Shown here: piece by piece, positions 49,089 through 57,254 of the stretch
Numbering within the stretch: the stretch's first letter is position 1
Layout: every line of letters starts with the position of its first letter
NCBI GenBank assembly: GCA_016716425.1
Contig: JADJWJ010000021.1
Coordinates: 372,001-436,000, forward strand
Source: Betaproteobacteria bacterium
GTDB taxonomy: Bacteria; Pseudomonadota; Gammaproteobacteria; Burkholderiales; Casimicrobiaceae
Reading direction: 5' to 3'
Length of the DNA: 64,000 nt
Made by a program: the position numbers and the translations under genes
The notes under the pieces: model-generated
Seen by the model: the letters and a program-made list of their open reading frames with translations, nothing else
What the model was told of the DNA's origin: nothing
Database searches by the model: none

Positions 49089-49162
49089 GGGTTCGCGCTG
49101 CAAATCCCGGGGGATTGCGCGCGCGAGAACCGAGCCTGGCTCGATTCGGCTGGCCAGGCTCG
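49089..49162 (+). terminator. Two consecutive hairpins after the DUF5648 gene
   Basis: An imperfect stem at 49089-49131 (GGTTCGCGC ... GCGAGAACC) is followed at once by a perfect 10-bp stem, 49131-49140 with 49153-49162 (CGAGCCTGGC). No T tract follows. They lie in the 255-base gap between convergent genes and may stop transcription from either side. Nothing else is visible in this gap. Confidence 0.4.
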
Positions 49163-49332
49163 ATCGCGACTCGAGCGCGCGGCGATCGCCCTCGTTCGAA
49201 GGCGGTCGGCACGGTTGCGCGGGCGACCGGGCGATCCGCGCAGCGCGCTGCGTGGCCTTCGGCGCTGACTTCATTCGGCCGCTGGACGCGGGCACGGCCG
49301 CGCAGCGGCCATGCCGGGCCTGCAGACGCGGG

Positions 49333-50091
49333 TCACAGGTTGCAGAACATCAGCTCGAACTCGACGTCGCCGTCGTAGACGGCGCCACGGTCCATGCCGG
49401 AGACGCCGATGAAGCGGATGTTGAGCGCGTACTTGTTGGCGCTGATCTCGGGCACGCAGGCCAGTTCCCTGGCGACGGCCAGCCGCAGCAGCTGCGCGAC
49501 CTTGGTCGTCGTCAGCATCAGCTGGAACACGCCGCGGTAGGCGGTGTGGCGGCTCGCGCGACCGTTGTCGCGCAGGAGCTTCAGCACGATCGCCGAGCCG
49601 GCGCGGATCGGCGCGAACGGCTCCAGCCAGCCCTTGAGGTCGTTGCGCCGCGCGCCCGGGTCCTGGTGCAGCCACCAGTGGTAGGCCGGCAGGTCGAATT
49701 CGCAGACGCCGCCGGGGATCGCCGTGCGCTGCTTGATCGCCATCAGCCACTCGTTGTCGCGCAGGTGCGCGCCGACCTTGCCGGCCTGCGCCAGCAATTG
49801 CGCGTTGACGGCGTCGATCTCGGCGAGCAGCAGGTCGAGCGTGCGCTGGTCGATCTGCGGGTTCTCGCGCAGCGGCGAGAGCATCTGGCGCTGGCGTTCG
49901 AGCTCCTGCAGCAGGTCCGTCTTGAGGTCGGCCCGCGCGGCGACGTCGGTGATCTCGAACAGCGCGAGCAGCGCGCCGTGGTGGTCCTGCGCGGCGTCCT
50001 GCGCCGCGAAGTAGCCGGCGCGCGCGAACAGGTCCTCGAGCCGCATCAGCGTGCGGACGCGCTCGTTCAAGGGGTGCTCGTACCGGATCAC
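49333..50091 (-). CDS. zapD: Cell division protein ZapD
   Basis: The product is 252 residues. MIRYEHPLNERVRTLMRLED matches the ZapD start, followed by a helical domain (LLQELERQRQMLSPLRENP) and a beta-rich C-terminal part (PAYHWWLHQDPGARRNDLKG, GVFQLMLTTTKVAQLLRLAV). ZapD cross-links FtsZ filaments. It is six bases downstream of coaE in the same orientation. The C-terminus EFELMFCNL is typical. Confidence 0.9.
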   Translation of the reverse strand: MIRYEHPLNERVRTLMRLEDLFARAGYFAAQDAAQDHHGALLALFEITDVAARADLKTDLLQELERQRQMLSPLRENPQIDQRTLDLLLAEIDAVNAQLLAQAGKVGAHLRDNEWLMAIKQRTAIPGGVCEFDLPAYHWWLHQDPGARRNDLKGWLEPFAPIRAGSAIVLKLLRDNGRASRHTAYRGVFQLMLTTTKVAQLLRLAVARELACVPEISANKYALNIRFIGVSGMDRGAVYDGDVEFELMFCNL

Positions 50092-50097
50092 GGTGAA

Positions 50098-50748
50098 TCA
50101 GCGGCTGCGCGAATGCGCGCCATTCTGGAGCGAACCGACCGCGGGTTCAAGCGCCGCGAGCCCGCGATAGCGGGCGTCGAGCTGCGCGACCTGTGGCGCC
50201 AGGGCGGCGAGCGGGCCTGCATTGTCGATCACGTCGTCGGCGCGCGCGAGGCGCTCCGCGCGCGGCAGCTGGGTCGCCATGATCGCACGCACCTCCGCCT
50301 CGGGAAGGCCGCTGCGTGCGACGACGCGCCGCACCTGTTCCTCCTCCGGACAGTCGACCACGAGGATGCGCGCGACGCGGGAGACGAGGTTGCCGCGCTC
50401 GAGCAGCAGGGGCACCGAGAGGATGCCGTACGGGCCCCGCCAGGCGCGGATCTCCGCGTCCAGCCGGGTGCCGATCAGCGGGTGCAGCAGCGCCTCGAGC
50501 TTCTTGCGGGCCGTGGCGTCCGCGAACACGGCCCGGCGGAGCCAGCCACGGTCGAGATTGCCGTCGGGAGCGCAGGCCTCGCCGCCGAACTCGGCGACGA
50601 CAGCCGCGAAGCCGGCCTCGCCGCGCGCCGTGACGGCGTGCGCCGCCGCGTCGGCGTCGGCGACCTCGACGCCCAGCGCGGCGAATGCCCGCGTCACTTC
50701 GGACTTGCCGCTGCCGATGCCGCCCGTGAGCCCGACGACGTAGGGCAT
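50098..50748 (-). CDS. coaE: Dephospho-CoA kinase
   Basis: The product is 216 residues. MPYVVGLTGGIGSGKSEVTR carries the P-loop at residues 8-15. LLHPLIGTRLDAEI, LSVPLLLERG and VVDCPEEEQVRRVVARSGLP follow. It phosphorylates dephospho-CoA in the last step of CoA synthesis. The frame is open upstream to 50826, but that part is the repeat array; the P-loop spacing fixes the ATG at 50748. Transcription must cross array C after pilD. Confidence 0.92.
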   Translation of the reverse strand: MPYVVGLTGGIGSGKSEVTRAFAALGVEVADADAAAHAVTARGEAGFAAVVAEFGGEACAPDGNLDRGWLRRAVFADATARKKLEALLHPLIGTRLDAEIRAWRGPYGILSVPLLLERGNLVSRVARILVVDCPEEEQVRRVVARSGLPEAEVRAIMATQLPRAERLARADDVIDNAGPLAALAPQVAQLDARYRGLAALEPAVGSLQNGAHSRSR

Positions 50749-50752
50749 GTCA

Positions 50753-50990
50753 GTCGCGCTGGGCCGCCCCGAGCGACTGACCTGCCCCCGCGGGGGGCAG
50801 CGAGTACCGCGAGCGTGGGGGCCCATTCACCGAGTCGCGCTGGGCCGTCCCGAGCGACTGACCTGCCCCCGCGGGGGGCAGCGAGTACCGCGAGCGTGGG
50901 CGCCCATTCACCGAGTCGCGCTGGGCCGTCCCGAGCGACTGACCTGCCCCCGCGGGGGGCAGCGAGTACCGCGAGCGTGGGGCCCGCTTC
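50753..50990 (+). repeat. Tandem boundary-repeat array C (81-bp units)
   Basis: Units begin at 50753, 50834 and 50915 (period 81), about 2.9 copies. Each has the head GGGCCGYCCCGAGCGACTGA, a CTGCCCC-CGCG-GGGGCAG hairpin, and the tail GCGAGTACCGCGAGCGTGGG. The array fills the gap between the coaE ATG and the pilD stop on both sides almost exactly. Its plan equals that of array A read on the opposite strand. Confidence 0.95.
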
Positions 50991-50993
50991 ATC

Positions 50994-51842
50994 CTAGTGC
51001 GGGAACCAGATCTTCGCCAGCGGCGCGCCCCAGAAGAGCGCGAGCATCCCCGCGATGGCGAGGTACGGGCCGAAGGCCAGCGGCACGTTGTGGTCGCGGC
51101 CCTTGAGCACGACCAGGCCGATGCCGATGAGCGCCCCGACCACCGACGAGGCGAGCACGATCAGCGGCAGCATCTTCCAGCCGAGCCACGCGCCGAGCGC
51201 CGCCAGCAGCTTGAAGTCGCCGTGCCCCATGCCTTCCTTGCCGCGGATGAGCTTGAACAGCCAGTAGATCGACCACAGCACGAGGTAGCCGGCGATGGCA
51301 CCGATCACGGCCTCCGGGAGCGGCACGAAGAGGCCGTACAGGTTCGCGAGCAGACCGCCCCACAGGAGCGGCAGCGTGAGGTCGTCGGGCAGGAGCTGCG
51401 TGTCGAAGTCGATGAAGGTGAGCGCAAGCAGCGCCCACAGGAATGCGCACGCGGCGATCCCCTGCCACGTCGGGCCGAACTTCCAGATGGCGCCCGCCGC
51501 GACCACGCCGCCCAGGAGTTCGACCAGCGGGTAGCGCGGCGAGATCGCGGCGCCGCATGCGCTGCACTTGCCGCGCAGCGCCAGCCACGACACGACCGGG
51601 ATGTTCTCGCCGGCGGTGATCCGGTGGCCGCACGCCGGGCACGCGGACCGGGGTACGACCAGGTTGTAGCGCGGCGCCGCCTCCGGCGGATGGCCCGCGA
51701 GCTCGGCGCACTCGCGCTGCCAGCTGCGCTCCATCATCTTCGGCAGCCGGTGCACGACCACGTTGAGGAAGCTGCCGACGCACAGTCCCACGACGGCGGC
51801 CACGATCGCGGCGGTCGCCGGATCGAGCAGGAACGCCGGCAT
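50994..51842 (-). CDS. pilD: Prepilin leader peptidase/N-methyltransferase
   Basis: The product is 282 residues of membrane topology. The cytoplasmic four-cysteine zinc site is SACPACGH ... GKCSACGAA (near 71-100). The aspartyl-protease aspartates are in LTFIDFDTQLLPDDLTLPLL and GMGHGDFKLLAALGAWLG (GxGD). It cleaves and N-methylates type IV prepilins. Its TAG abuts repeat array C. Confidence 0.93.
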   Translation of the reverse strand: MPAFLLDPATAAIVAAVVGLCVGSFLNVVVHRLPKMMERSWQRECAELAGHPPEAAPRYNLVVPRSACPACGHRITAGENIPVVSWLALRGKCSACGAAISPRYPLVELLGGVVAAGAIWKFGPTWQGIAACAFLWALLALTFIDFDTQLLPDDLTLPLLWGGLLANLYGLFVPLPEAVIGAIAGYLVLWSIYWLFKLIRGKEGMGHGDFKLLAALGAWLGWKMLPLIVLASSVVGALIGIGLVVLKGRDHNVPLAFGPYLAIAGMLALFWGAPLAKIWFPH

Positions 51843-51864
51843 CAGGGCCGCGCCGGCCGGGCCG

Positions 51865-53091
51865 TCATACCACCGCGCCGAGCTTGAAGATCGGCAGGTA
51901 CATCGCGACGACGAGGCCCCCGATCACCACGCCGAGGAACACGATGATGATCGGCTCCAGCAGGCTCGACAGCGCGGCCACGGCGTCGTCGACCTCGCGC
52001 TCGAAGAAGTCCGCGATCTTGCCCAGCATGTTGTCGAGCGAGCCCGACTCCTCGCCGATCTGGATCATCTGCAGCACCATCGTCGGGAACAGCCCGGTGT
52101 TGGCCATCGCGTTGGTGAGGCTGGTGCCGGTGCTGACCTCGGTCTGGATCTTCTTCGTCGCCGCGACGTAGACCGCGTTGCCCGATGCGCCGCCGACGGC
52201 ATCGAGGGACTCGACCAGAGGCACGCCCGCGGCGAACATCGTCTGCAGCGTGCGCGTCCAGCGGGCGATCGTCGCCTTCTCCAGGATCCCGCCGATCACC
52301 GGAAACTTGAGCATCACGCGGTCGAACCCGTAGCGGAACCCGGCCGAGCGCCGCAGCAGGATCCCGAACGTCACGATGATTCCGATGACGATCAGGAACG
52401 CCGCCCACCACCAGGCGACCACCCACTCCGACATCGCGATGACGATGAGCGTCGGCGCGGGGAGGTCGGCGCCGAAGTTCGAGAAGACCTTCTTGAACGA
52501 CGGGATCACCCAGATCATGATGATCCAGACGACGACGATCGCGACCACGACGACGGAGATCGGGTAGAACAGCGCCGACTTGATCTTGCTCTTGATCGCG
52601 AGCATCTTCTCCTTGTACGTCGCGAGCCGCTCGAGAATCGCGTCGATCGTGCCGGACGCCTCGCCGGCGGCGACCAGGTTGCAGTACAGCGTGTCGAAGT
52701 GCGCCGGGTGCTCGCGGAACGCCTGCGACATCGACGAGCCGGCCTCGATCTTGTTCTTGATGTCCATCATCAGCCGCGAGAAGCGCGCGTTGCTGTGGCC
52801 GCGGGCGACGATCTCGAACGCCTGCAGCATCGGCACGCCGGCCTTCAGCATCGTCGCGAGCTGCCGCGTGAAGAACGTGATGTCCTTCTCGTTGACCTTG
52901 CGCCCGCCGCGGAACGTCTGGCGGCGGATCTTGGTGAGGCGGATGCCCTGCCGCCGCAGATTGGTCGTGACGACCGTCTCGGAGGCGGCCCTCGACTCGC
53001 CGCGGACCTGGCGGTTGTTGCGGTCGACGCCTTCCCAGAGGAACGTGTATTCCTTGACGTCGCGGCGCTGGGCGGAAGTTGCGGTGGCCAT
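51865..53091 (-). CDS. pilC: Type IV pilus inner-membrane protein PilC
   Basis: The product is 408 residues with two T2SSF domains. The first has FFTRQLATMLKAGVPMLQAF near 70 and LFYPISVVVVAIVVVWIIMI. The second has RWTRTLQTMFAAGVPLVESL and LEPIIIVFLGVVIGGLVVAM. It is the platform protein that couples the PilB motor to pilin assembly. An ATG eight codons earlier exists, but AAGGAA is placed correctly for 53091. Confidence 0.93.
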   Translation of the reverse strand: MATATSAQRRDVKEYTFLWEGVDRNNRQVRGESRAASETVVTTNLRRQGIRLTKIRRQTFRGGRKVNEKDITFFTRQLATMLKAGVPMLQAFEIVARGHSNARFSRLMMDIKNKIEAGSSMSQAFREHPAHFDTLYCNLVAAGEASGTIDAILERLATYKEKMLAIKSKIKSALFYPISVVVVAIVVVWIIMIWVIPSFKKVFSNFGADLPAPTLIVIAMSEWVVAWWWAAFLIVIGIIVTFGILLRRSAGFRYGFDRVMLKFPVIGGILEKATIARWTRTLQTMFAAGVPLVESLDAVGGASGNAVYVAATKKIQTEVSTGTSLTNAMANTGLFPTMVLQMIQIGEESGSLDNMLGKIADFFEREVDDAVAALSSLLEPIIIVFLGVVIGGLVVAMYLPIFKLGAVV

Positions 53092-53125
53092 GGGGGTTCC
53101 TTCGCGCGGCGGCATCAGCGCCGCG

Positions 53126-54844
53126 TCACTCGTTGGTGATCGCCTCGATTTCCTCGAGCGACGTCATGCCGGACTTCACCTTGAGCAGGCCGGACTGGCG
53201 GAGGTCGCGCACGCCCTCCTTCCGCGCCTGCTCGGCGATGTCGAGCGCGTTGCCGTTGCGCATGATCACCTGACGCATCTCGTCGGTGATCGGCAGCACC
53301 TGGTACACGCCGACGCGTCCCTTGTACCCGGTGCCCTTGCAGTGGTCGCAGCCGACGGGGCCGTAGGGCTGCCACGAGCCGTCGAGGTCCTCCTCGTTGA
53401 ACCCCGCGCGCAGCAGCGCCTCGGGCGGGATGTCCTCCGCCTTCTTGCACTGCGTGCACAGCCGGCGGCCGAGCCGCTGCGCGGTGATCAGGATCACCGA
53501 CGAAGCGACGTTGAACGGCGCCACGCCCATGTTGAGCAGCCGCGTCAGCGTCGTCGGCGCGTCGTTCGTGTGCAGCGTGGAGAGCACGAGGTGGCCGGTC
53601 TGCGCCGCCTTGATCGCGATGTCCGCGGTCTCGAGGTCGCGGATTTCGCCGACCATGATGATGTCCGGGTCCTGCCGCAGGAACGCCTTCAGCGCGGCGG
53701 CGAAGGTGAGGCCCGCCTTGTCGTTGACGTTGACCTGGTTCACGCCCGGCAGCTGGATTTCGCAGGGGTCCTCGGCGGTGGCGATGTTCACGCCGGGCTG
53801 GTTCAGGATGTTGAGGCACGTGTACAGCGACACGGTCTTGCCGCTGCCGGTCGGGCCCGTCACCAGGATCATCCCGTATGGCCGGGCGATCGCGTGCATC
53901 AGCGCCTGCTGCTGGTCCGGCTCGTAGCCCAGCGCCTCGATGCCGAGCTTGACCCCCGCCGAGTCGAGGATCCGCATCACGATCTTCTCGCCGTAGAGCG
54001 TCGGCAGCGTCGACACGCGGAAGTCGATCGTCTTGGACTTGGACAGCACGAGCTTCATCCGCCCGTCCTGCGGCACCCGCTTCTCCGAGATGTCGAGCTT
54101 CGAGATGACCTTGATGCGCGATGCCACCTTGTCCTTGATGGCGAGCGGCGGCTGCGCGATCTCCAGCAGGATGCCGTCGATCCGGTAGCGGACGCGGTAG
54201 TACTTCTCGTACGGCTCGAAGTGGATGTCGGAGGCGCCGGCGGCGATCGCGTCCGTCAGCAGCTTCTGGAGGTACTTGACGATCGGCGCGTCCTCGACGT
54301 CCGAGTCGTCCTCGACCGCCGTCACCGTCGTGCCGTCCTCGAGGCCGACCTCCATGTCCTCGAGGTTGGTCATGTCCTTCAACGTCTGCCCGGCGCTCTC
54401 GAGGATCTTGGCGATCGCGGCGCCGAGCTTGTCGTCCTCGACGACGATCGGCTCGGGGACGAGGTTCGTCTTGAACCGGACCTCGTCCAGCGCCTGCAGG
54501 TTGGCGGGGTCGGACAGCGCGACGTAGAGCTTGTTGCTGCGCTTGTACAGCGGGAGCACGCGGCGCGCGACGGCGATCTTGGGGTCGACCAGCGACTTGT
54601 CGATCTGGTCCGCGTCGAAGGCGTTGAGGTCGAGCAGCGGCGTGCCGAACGCGCGCGACGCGAACACCGCGAGCTGCAGCGCGGTCATCCGCTTGCCGAC
54701 CAACACCTGCTCGACGAACGAGATGCCGGAAGCGTGCGCCTGCGTCTGCAGCGCCTCGGCCTCGTACTCGGACATGAGGCCGTTCTGCGCGAGCGCGCGC
54801 GCGAGTCCGCTGATGTTGCGGGTGGCGGCGGCGTGCGTGGCCAT
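53126..54844 (-). CDS. pilB: Type IV pilus assembly ATPase PilB
   Basis: The product is 572 residues. An N-terminal MshEN-type domain includes LLDLNAFDADQIDKSLVDPK. The motor contains DAIAAGASDIHFEPYE, Walker A GPTGSGKTVSLYTCLN near 331, the Asp box and MVGEIRDLETADIAIKAAQT (Walker B). The zinc tetracysteine site is CTQCKKAED ... CDHCKGTGYKGR. It powers pilus extension. The ATG at 54844 matches the family; the open frame continues to 54901 without homology. Confidence 0.93.
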   Translation of the reverse strand: MATHAAATRNISGLARALAQNGLMSEYEAEALQTQAHASGISFVEQVLVGKRMTALQLAVFASRAFGTPLLDLNAFDADQIDKSLVDPKIAVARRVLPLYKRSNKLYVALSDPANLQALDEVRFKTNLVPEPIVVEDDKLGAAIAKILESAGQTLKDMTNLEDMEVGLEDGTTVTAVEDDSDVEDAPIVKYLQKLLTDAIAAGASDIHFEPYEKYYRVRYRIDGILLEIAQPPLAIKDKVASRIKVISKLDISEKRVPQDGRMKLVLSKSKTIDFRVSTLPTLYGEKIVMRILDSAGVKLGIEALGYEPDQQQALMHAIARPYGMILVTGPTGSGKTVSLYTCLNILNQPGVNIATAEDPCEIQLPGVNQVNVNDKAGLTFAAALKAFLRQDPDIIMVGEIRDLETADIAIKAAQTGHLVLSTLHTNDAPTTLTRLLNMGVAPFNVASSVILITAQRLGRRLCTQCKKAEDIPPEALLRAGFNEEDLDGSWQPYGPVGCDHCKGTGYKGRVGVYQVLPITDEMRQVIMRNGNALDIAEQARKEGVRDLRQSGLLKVKSGMTSLEEIEAITNE

Positions 54845-54961
54845 GGTGTCGGGGAGGGGTCGGTCGTGCGTCCGGGCGGTCCGTTTGTACACCGCAAGCA
54901 AGTGGCGTGCCCGGGCGCATGGTCCGGGCGCGGCGCGCCTGCTATTCCATCTGCATAAAAC

Positions 54962-56281
54962 TTATCCGGACGATGATGCCCGCTCGACCGTTGATTGTAA
55001 AGGCGGGTTCCCCCGACCGATCGGCGGCAGCAGCTTGACCACCTTGACCGCCCGGTCCTGGGTTTGCAGGATCTCCAGCCACTGCCCGTCCACCCGGAAC
55101 TTGAGGCCGGCCTCCGGGATGTCCCCCAGGTGCTCGACGATGCGCCCATTGAGCGTCTTGGGGCCGTCCAGCGGGAACTGGGTCCCGAGCCGCCGGTTGA
55201 GCACCCGCAACGACGCCATGCCGGACGCGACGACGCTGCCGTCCGGCTCGCGGCGGTAGATCTCGGCGCCGCCCGGCGCCTGCGTCGTGAACTCGCCGAT
55301 GATCTCCTCGACGATGTCCTCGATGGTGACGAGGCCCTGCAACTCGCCGTACTCGTCGACGACGAGGCCCAGGCGCTGCCGGTCGGCCTGGAACTGGGTG
55401 AGCTGGGTGAGCAGCGGCGTTCCGGCGGGGATGAAGTAGGGGGGGCGCAGCAGCGGGCGCAGGCGTTCGGCGGTGAGATCGCCGGCCGACAGCTGCAGGT
55501 TGACGACGGACTTCAACGGCAGCACGCCGACCAGGTTGTCGAGGGACTCCTCGTATACGGGCACGCGTGCGTGGTACGACGTGGCGAGCTGCTGGCGCAG
55601 CAGCGCGGGCTTCTCGGCCAGGTCGAGCGCGTGGATGCGGTTGCGCGGCGTCATCACGTCGTCGACCGTGATCGCCTCGAGGTCCATCAGGTTGGCGAGC
55701 ATTGTCTTGTGCTTGCCGCGGAAGTACTGCGAGCCCTCGAGCACGAGCGAGCGCAGCTCCTCCTGGGTGAGCTGCGCGTCGGCGTCGGGCGCCGGCCGCA
55801 CGCGCAGGAGCACGAGCAGCGCCTGCACGAACAGGTTGACGAACCAGACGACGGGGGTCAGTCCGCGCAGCAGCGGCGCCAGCACGTACGCGACGAGCGG
55901 CGCGATGCGGTCGGCGTGCGCCGCGCCGATCACCTTCGGCGTGATCTCGGAGAACACGAGGATCAGGAACGTCACGACGACCGTGGACGCGGCGAGCGCC
56001 AGTTCGCCCTCGCCGAGCAGCCTTGCCGTGATCACGCCGGCGAGCGTGGCGGTGCCGGCGTTGAGCAGGTTGTTGCCGAACAGGATCACGCCGAGCAGCC
56101 GGTCGGTCTCGTCCAGCAGCGTGAGGGCGAGCTTCGCGCCGTGGTTGCCGCGCTGCGCGCGGTGCTTCAGCCGGTAACGGTTCGCGGCCATCATCGCCGT
56201 CTCGGCGATCGAGAAGAATCCCGACACGACGAGCAGGACGGCGAGCGCGACGACGAGCGAGCTTAGGGGAAATTCGTCCAA
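54962..56281 (-). CDS. HlyC/CorC-family membrane protein (DUF21-CBS-CorC)
   Basis: The product is 439 residues. The N-terminal CNNM/DUF21 domain has hydrophobic helices and MAANRYRLKHRAQRG. Two CBS repeats follow (VDDVMTPRNRIHAL near 215 and LGLVVDEYGELQGLVTIEDI near 290), then the CorC_HlyC domain near 345-425. Members are implicated in Mg2+/Co2+ efflux. The start is a TTG at 56281, giving DEFPLSSLVVALAVLL as in close homologues; no better ATG precedes the first helix. Confidence 0.85.
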   Translation of the reverse strand: MDEFPLSSLVVALAVLLVVSGFFSIAETAMMAANRYRLKHRAQRGNHGAKLALTLLDETDRLLGVILFGNNLLNAGTATLAGVITARLLGEGELALAASTVVVTFLILVFSEITPKVIGAAHADRIAPLVAYVLAPLLRGLTPVVWFVNLFVQALLVLLRVRPAPDADAQLTQEELRSLVLEGSQYFRGKHKTMLANLMDLEAITVDDVMTPRNRIHALDLAEKPALLRQQLATSYHARVPVYEESLDNLVGVLPLKSVVNLQLSAGDLTAERLRPLLRPPYFIPAGTPLLTQLTQFQADRQRLGLVVDEYGELQGLVTIEDIVEEIIGEFTTQAPGGAEIYRREPDGSVVASGMASLRVLNRRLGTQFPLDGPKTLNGRIVEHLGDIPEAGLKFRVDGQWLEILQTQDRAVKVVKLLPPIGRGNPPLQSTVERASSSG

Positions 56282-56351
56282 GGCGGCGGGTCGCGGCGGG
56301 CGGCGGTCCAGTATTCGCCGCCGCGGGTCGCGGTGTCAATTCGCTTCGTGG

Positions 56352-57152
56352 TCAGCGGCCGAGCAGGACTTCCGCCACGAACTTGCTGCCGAGGTAGCCC
56401 AGCACCAGCAGCGCCGTGCCGCCGACGATCCAGTACAGCGCGCGCCGGCCGCGCCAGCCGTACCGCCAGCGGCCGAACAGCAAGACGGCGAACGCGAGCC
56501 AGCCCAGCGTCGAGAACAGGTTCTTGTGCGTGAACGTGACCGGCGTGCCGAACAACTGCTCGGAGAACAGGAGGCCGCTCGCGAGCGTGACGGACAGCAG
56601 GGCGAACCCCAGAGCGACCAGCCGGAACAGGAAGCGCTCGAGTGTCAGCAGCGGCACCGAGCCTTCGTCCTCCATCGGCGCCAGCCCGCGGTGCAGCCGC
56701 TTCTCGAGGCCGGTGAGCAGCAGCGCCTGCAGCGCGGCGACGGCGAAAAACGCATAGGCCAGCAACGCCACGGCGATGTGGGCGGTCGCGAGGGAGTCCC
56801 CGGCGTACGGAAAGCGATGCGGGCTGCCGCCGGCGAGCGGCGCCAGCGCGCACACGGCGGCGACCGGCAGGATCACGTTGCCGACCGCGGGGAGCTTGCC
56901 GAGCACGCCGGAGACGCCCGCCACCAGCGCGGTGAGCCACGCCACCAGCGACAGCGCGTTCTGGAACGAGAGGTCGAGGCCGTCGGGCGCGACCACGGCG
57001 CGCCAGATCGCCACCGCGTGCAGGAACAGCGCCATCTCGAACAGTACCGTCGATGGCCAGGTCTTCGTGCCGGCGTGGGTGCCCCGATGGCGCAGCCAGG
57101 CGGCGGCGCCGTAGAAGGCGGCGGCAAGGAGCAGTAAAATCACGGATTCCAC
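56352..57152 (-). CDS. Cytochrome c assembly-type membrane protein (CcsA/YpjD-like)
   Basis: The product is about 266 residues with eight predicted helices. The repeated histidine-helix patterns FLHAVAIWRAVVAPDG, SLATAHIAVALLAYAFFAVA and FGTPVTFTHKNLFSTLGWLA resemble the CcmC/CcsA haem-handling family. In betaproteobacteria this gene usually lies divergent from ffh, as here. Its role is unproven: haem export or cytochrome c assembly is inferred from the family. The start is a GTG at 57152 or 57143; neither has a clear ribosome site. Confidence 0.75.
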   Translation of the reverse strand: MESVILLLLAAAFYGAAAWLRHRGTHAGTKTWPSTVLFEMALFLHAVAIWRAVVAPDGLDLSFQNALSLVAWLTALVAGVSGVLGKLPAVGNVILPVAAVCALAPLAGGSPHRFPYAGDSLATAHIAVALLAYAFFAVAALQALLLTGLEKRLHRGLAPMEDEGSVPLLTLERFLFRLVALGFALLSVTLASGLLFSEQLFGTPVTFTHKNLFSTLGWLAFAVLLFGRWRYGWRGRRALYWIVGGTALLVLGYLGSKFVAEVLLGR

Positions 57153-57254
57153 GTCGAACCGTACGACCGGGAAACCGGCCGCGCGACGTCTTCCAGTGTA
57201 CCCGATGCGCGCCGCGGTCCGTCGCGTGCGCGCGGCGCTCCCCGGAACCCTTCC

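Noticed and set aside
48010..49212. Minus-strand 400-residue open frame
   Set aside because: It is antisense to the DUF5648 gene, which has a signal peptide and clear domain; the antisense frame has neither.
50750..50992. 80-residue minus-strand frame through array C
   Set aside because: It is a translation of the repeat with no start context; the frame is open only because the period is divisible by three.
54962..55020. Possible pseudogene after the CorC-like gene
   Set aside because: The CorC-like protein has full length with intact CBS and CorC domains, and the TAA is in place; nothing is broken.
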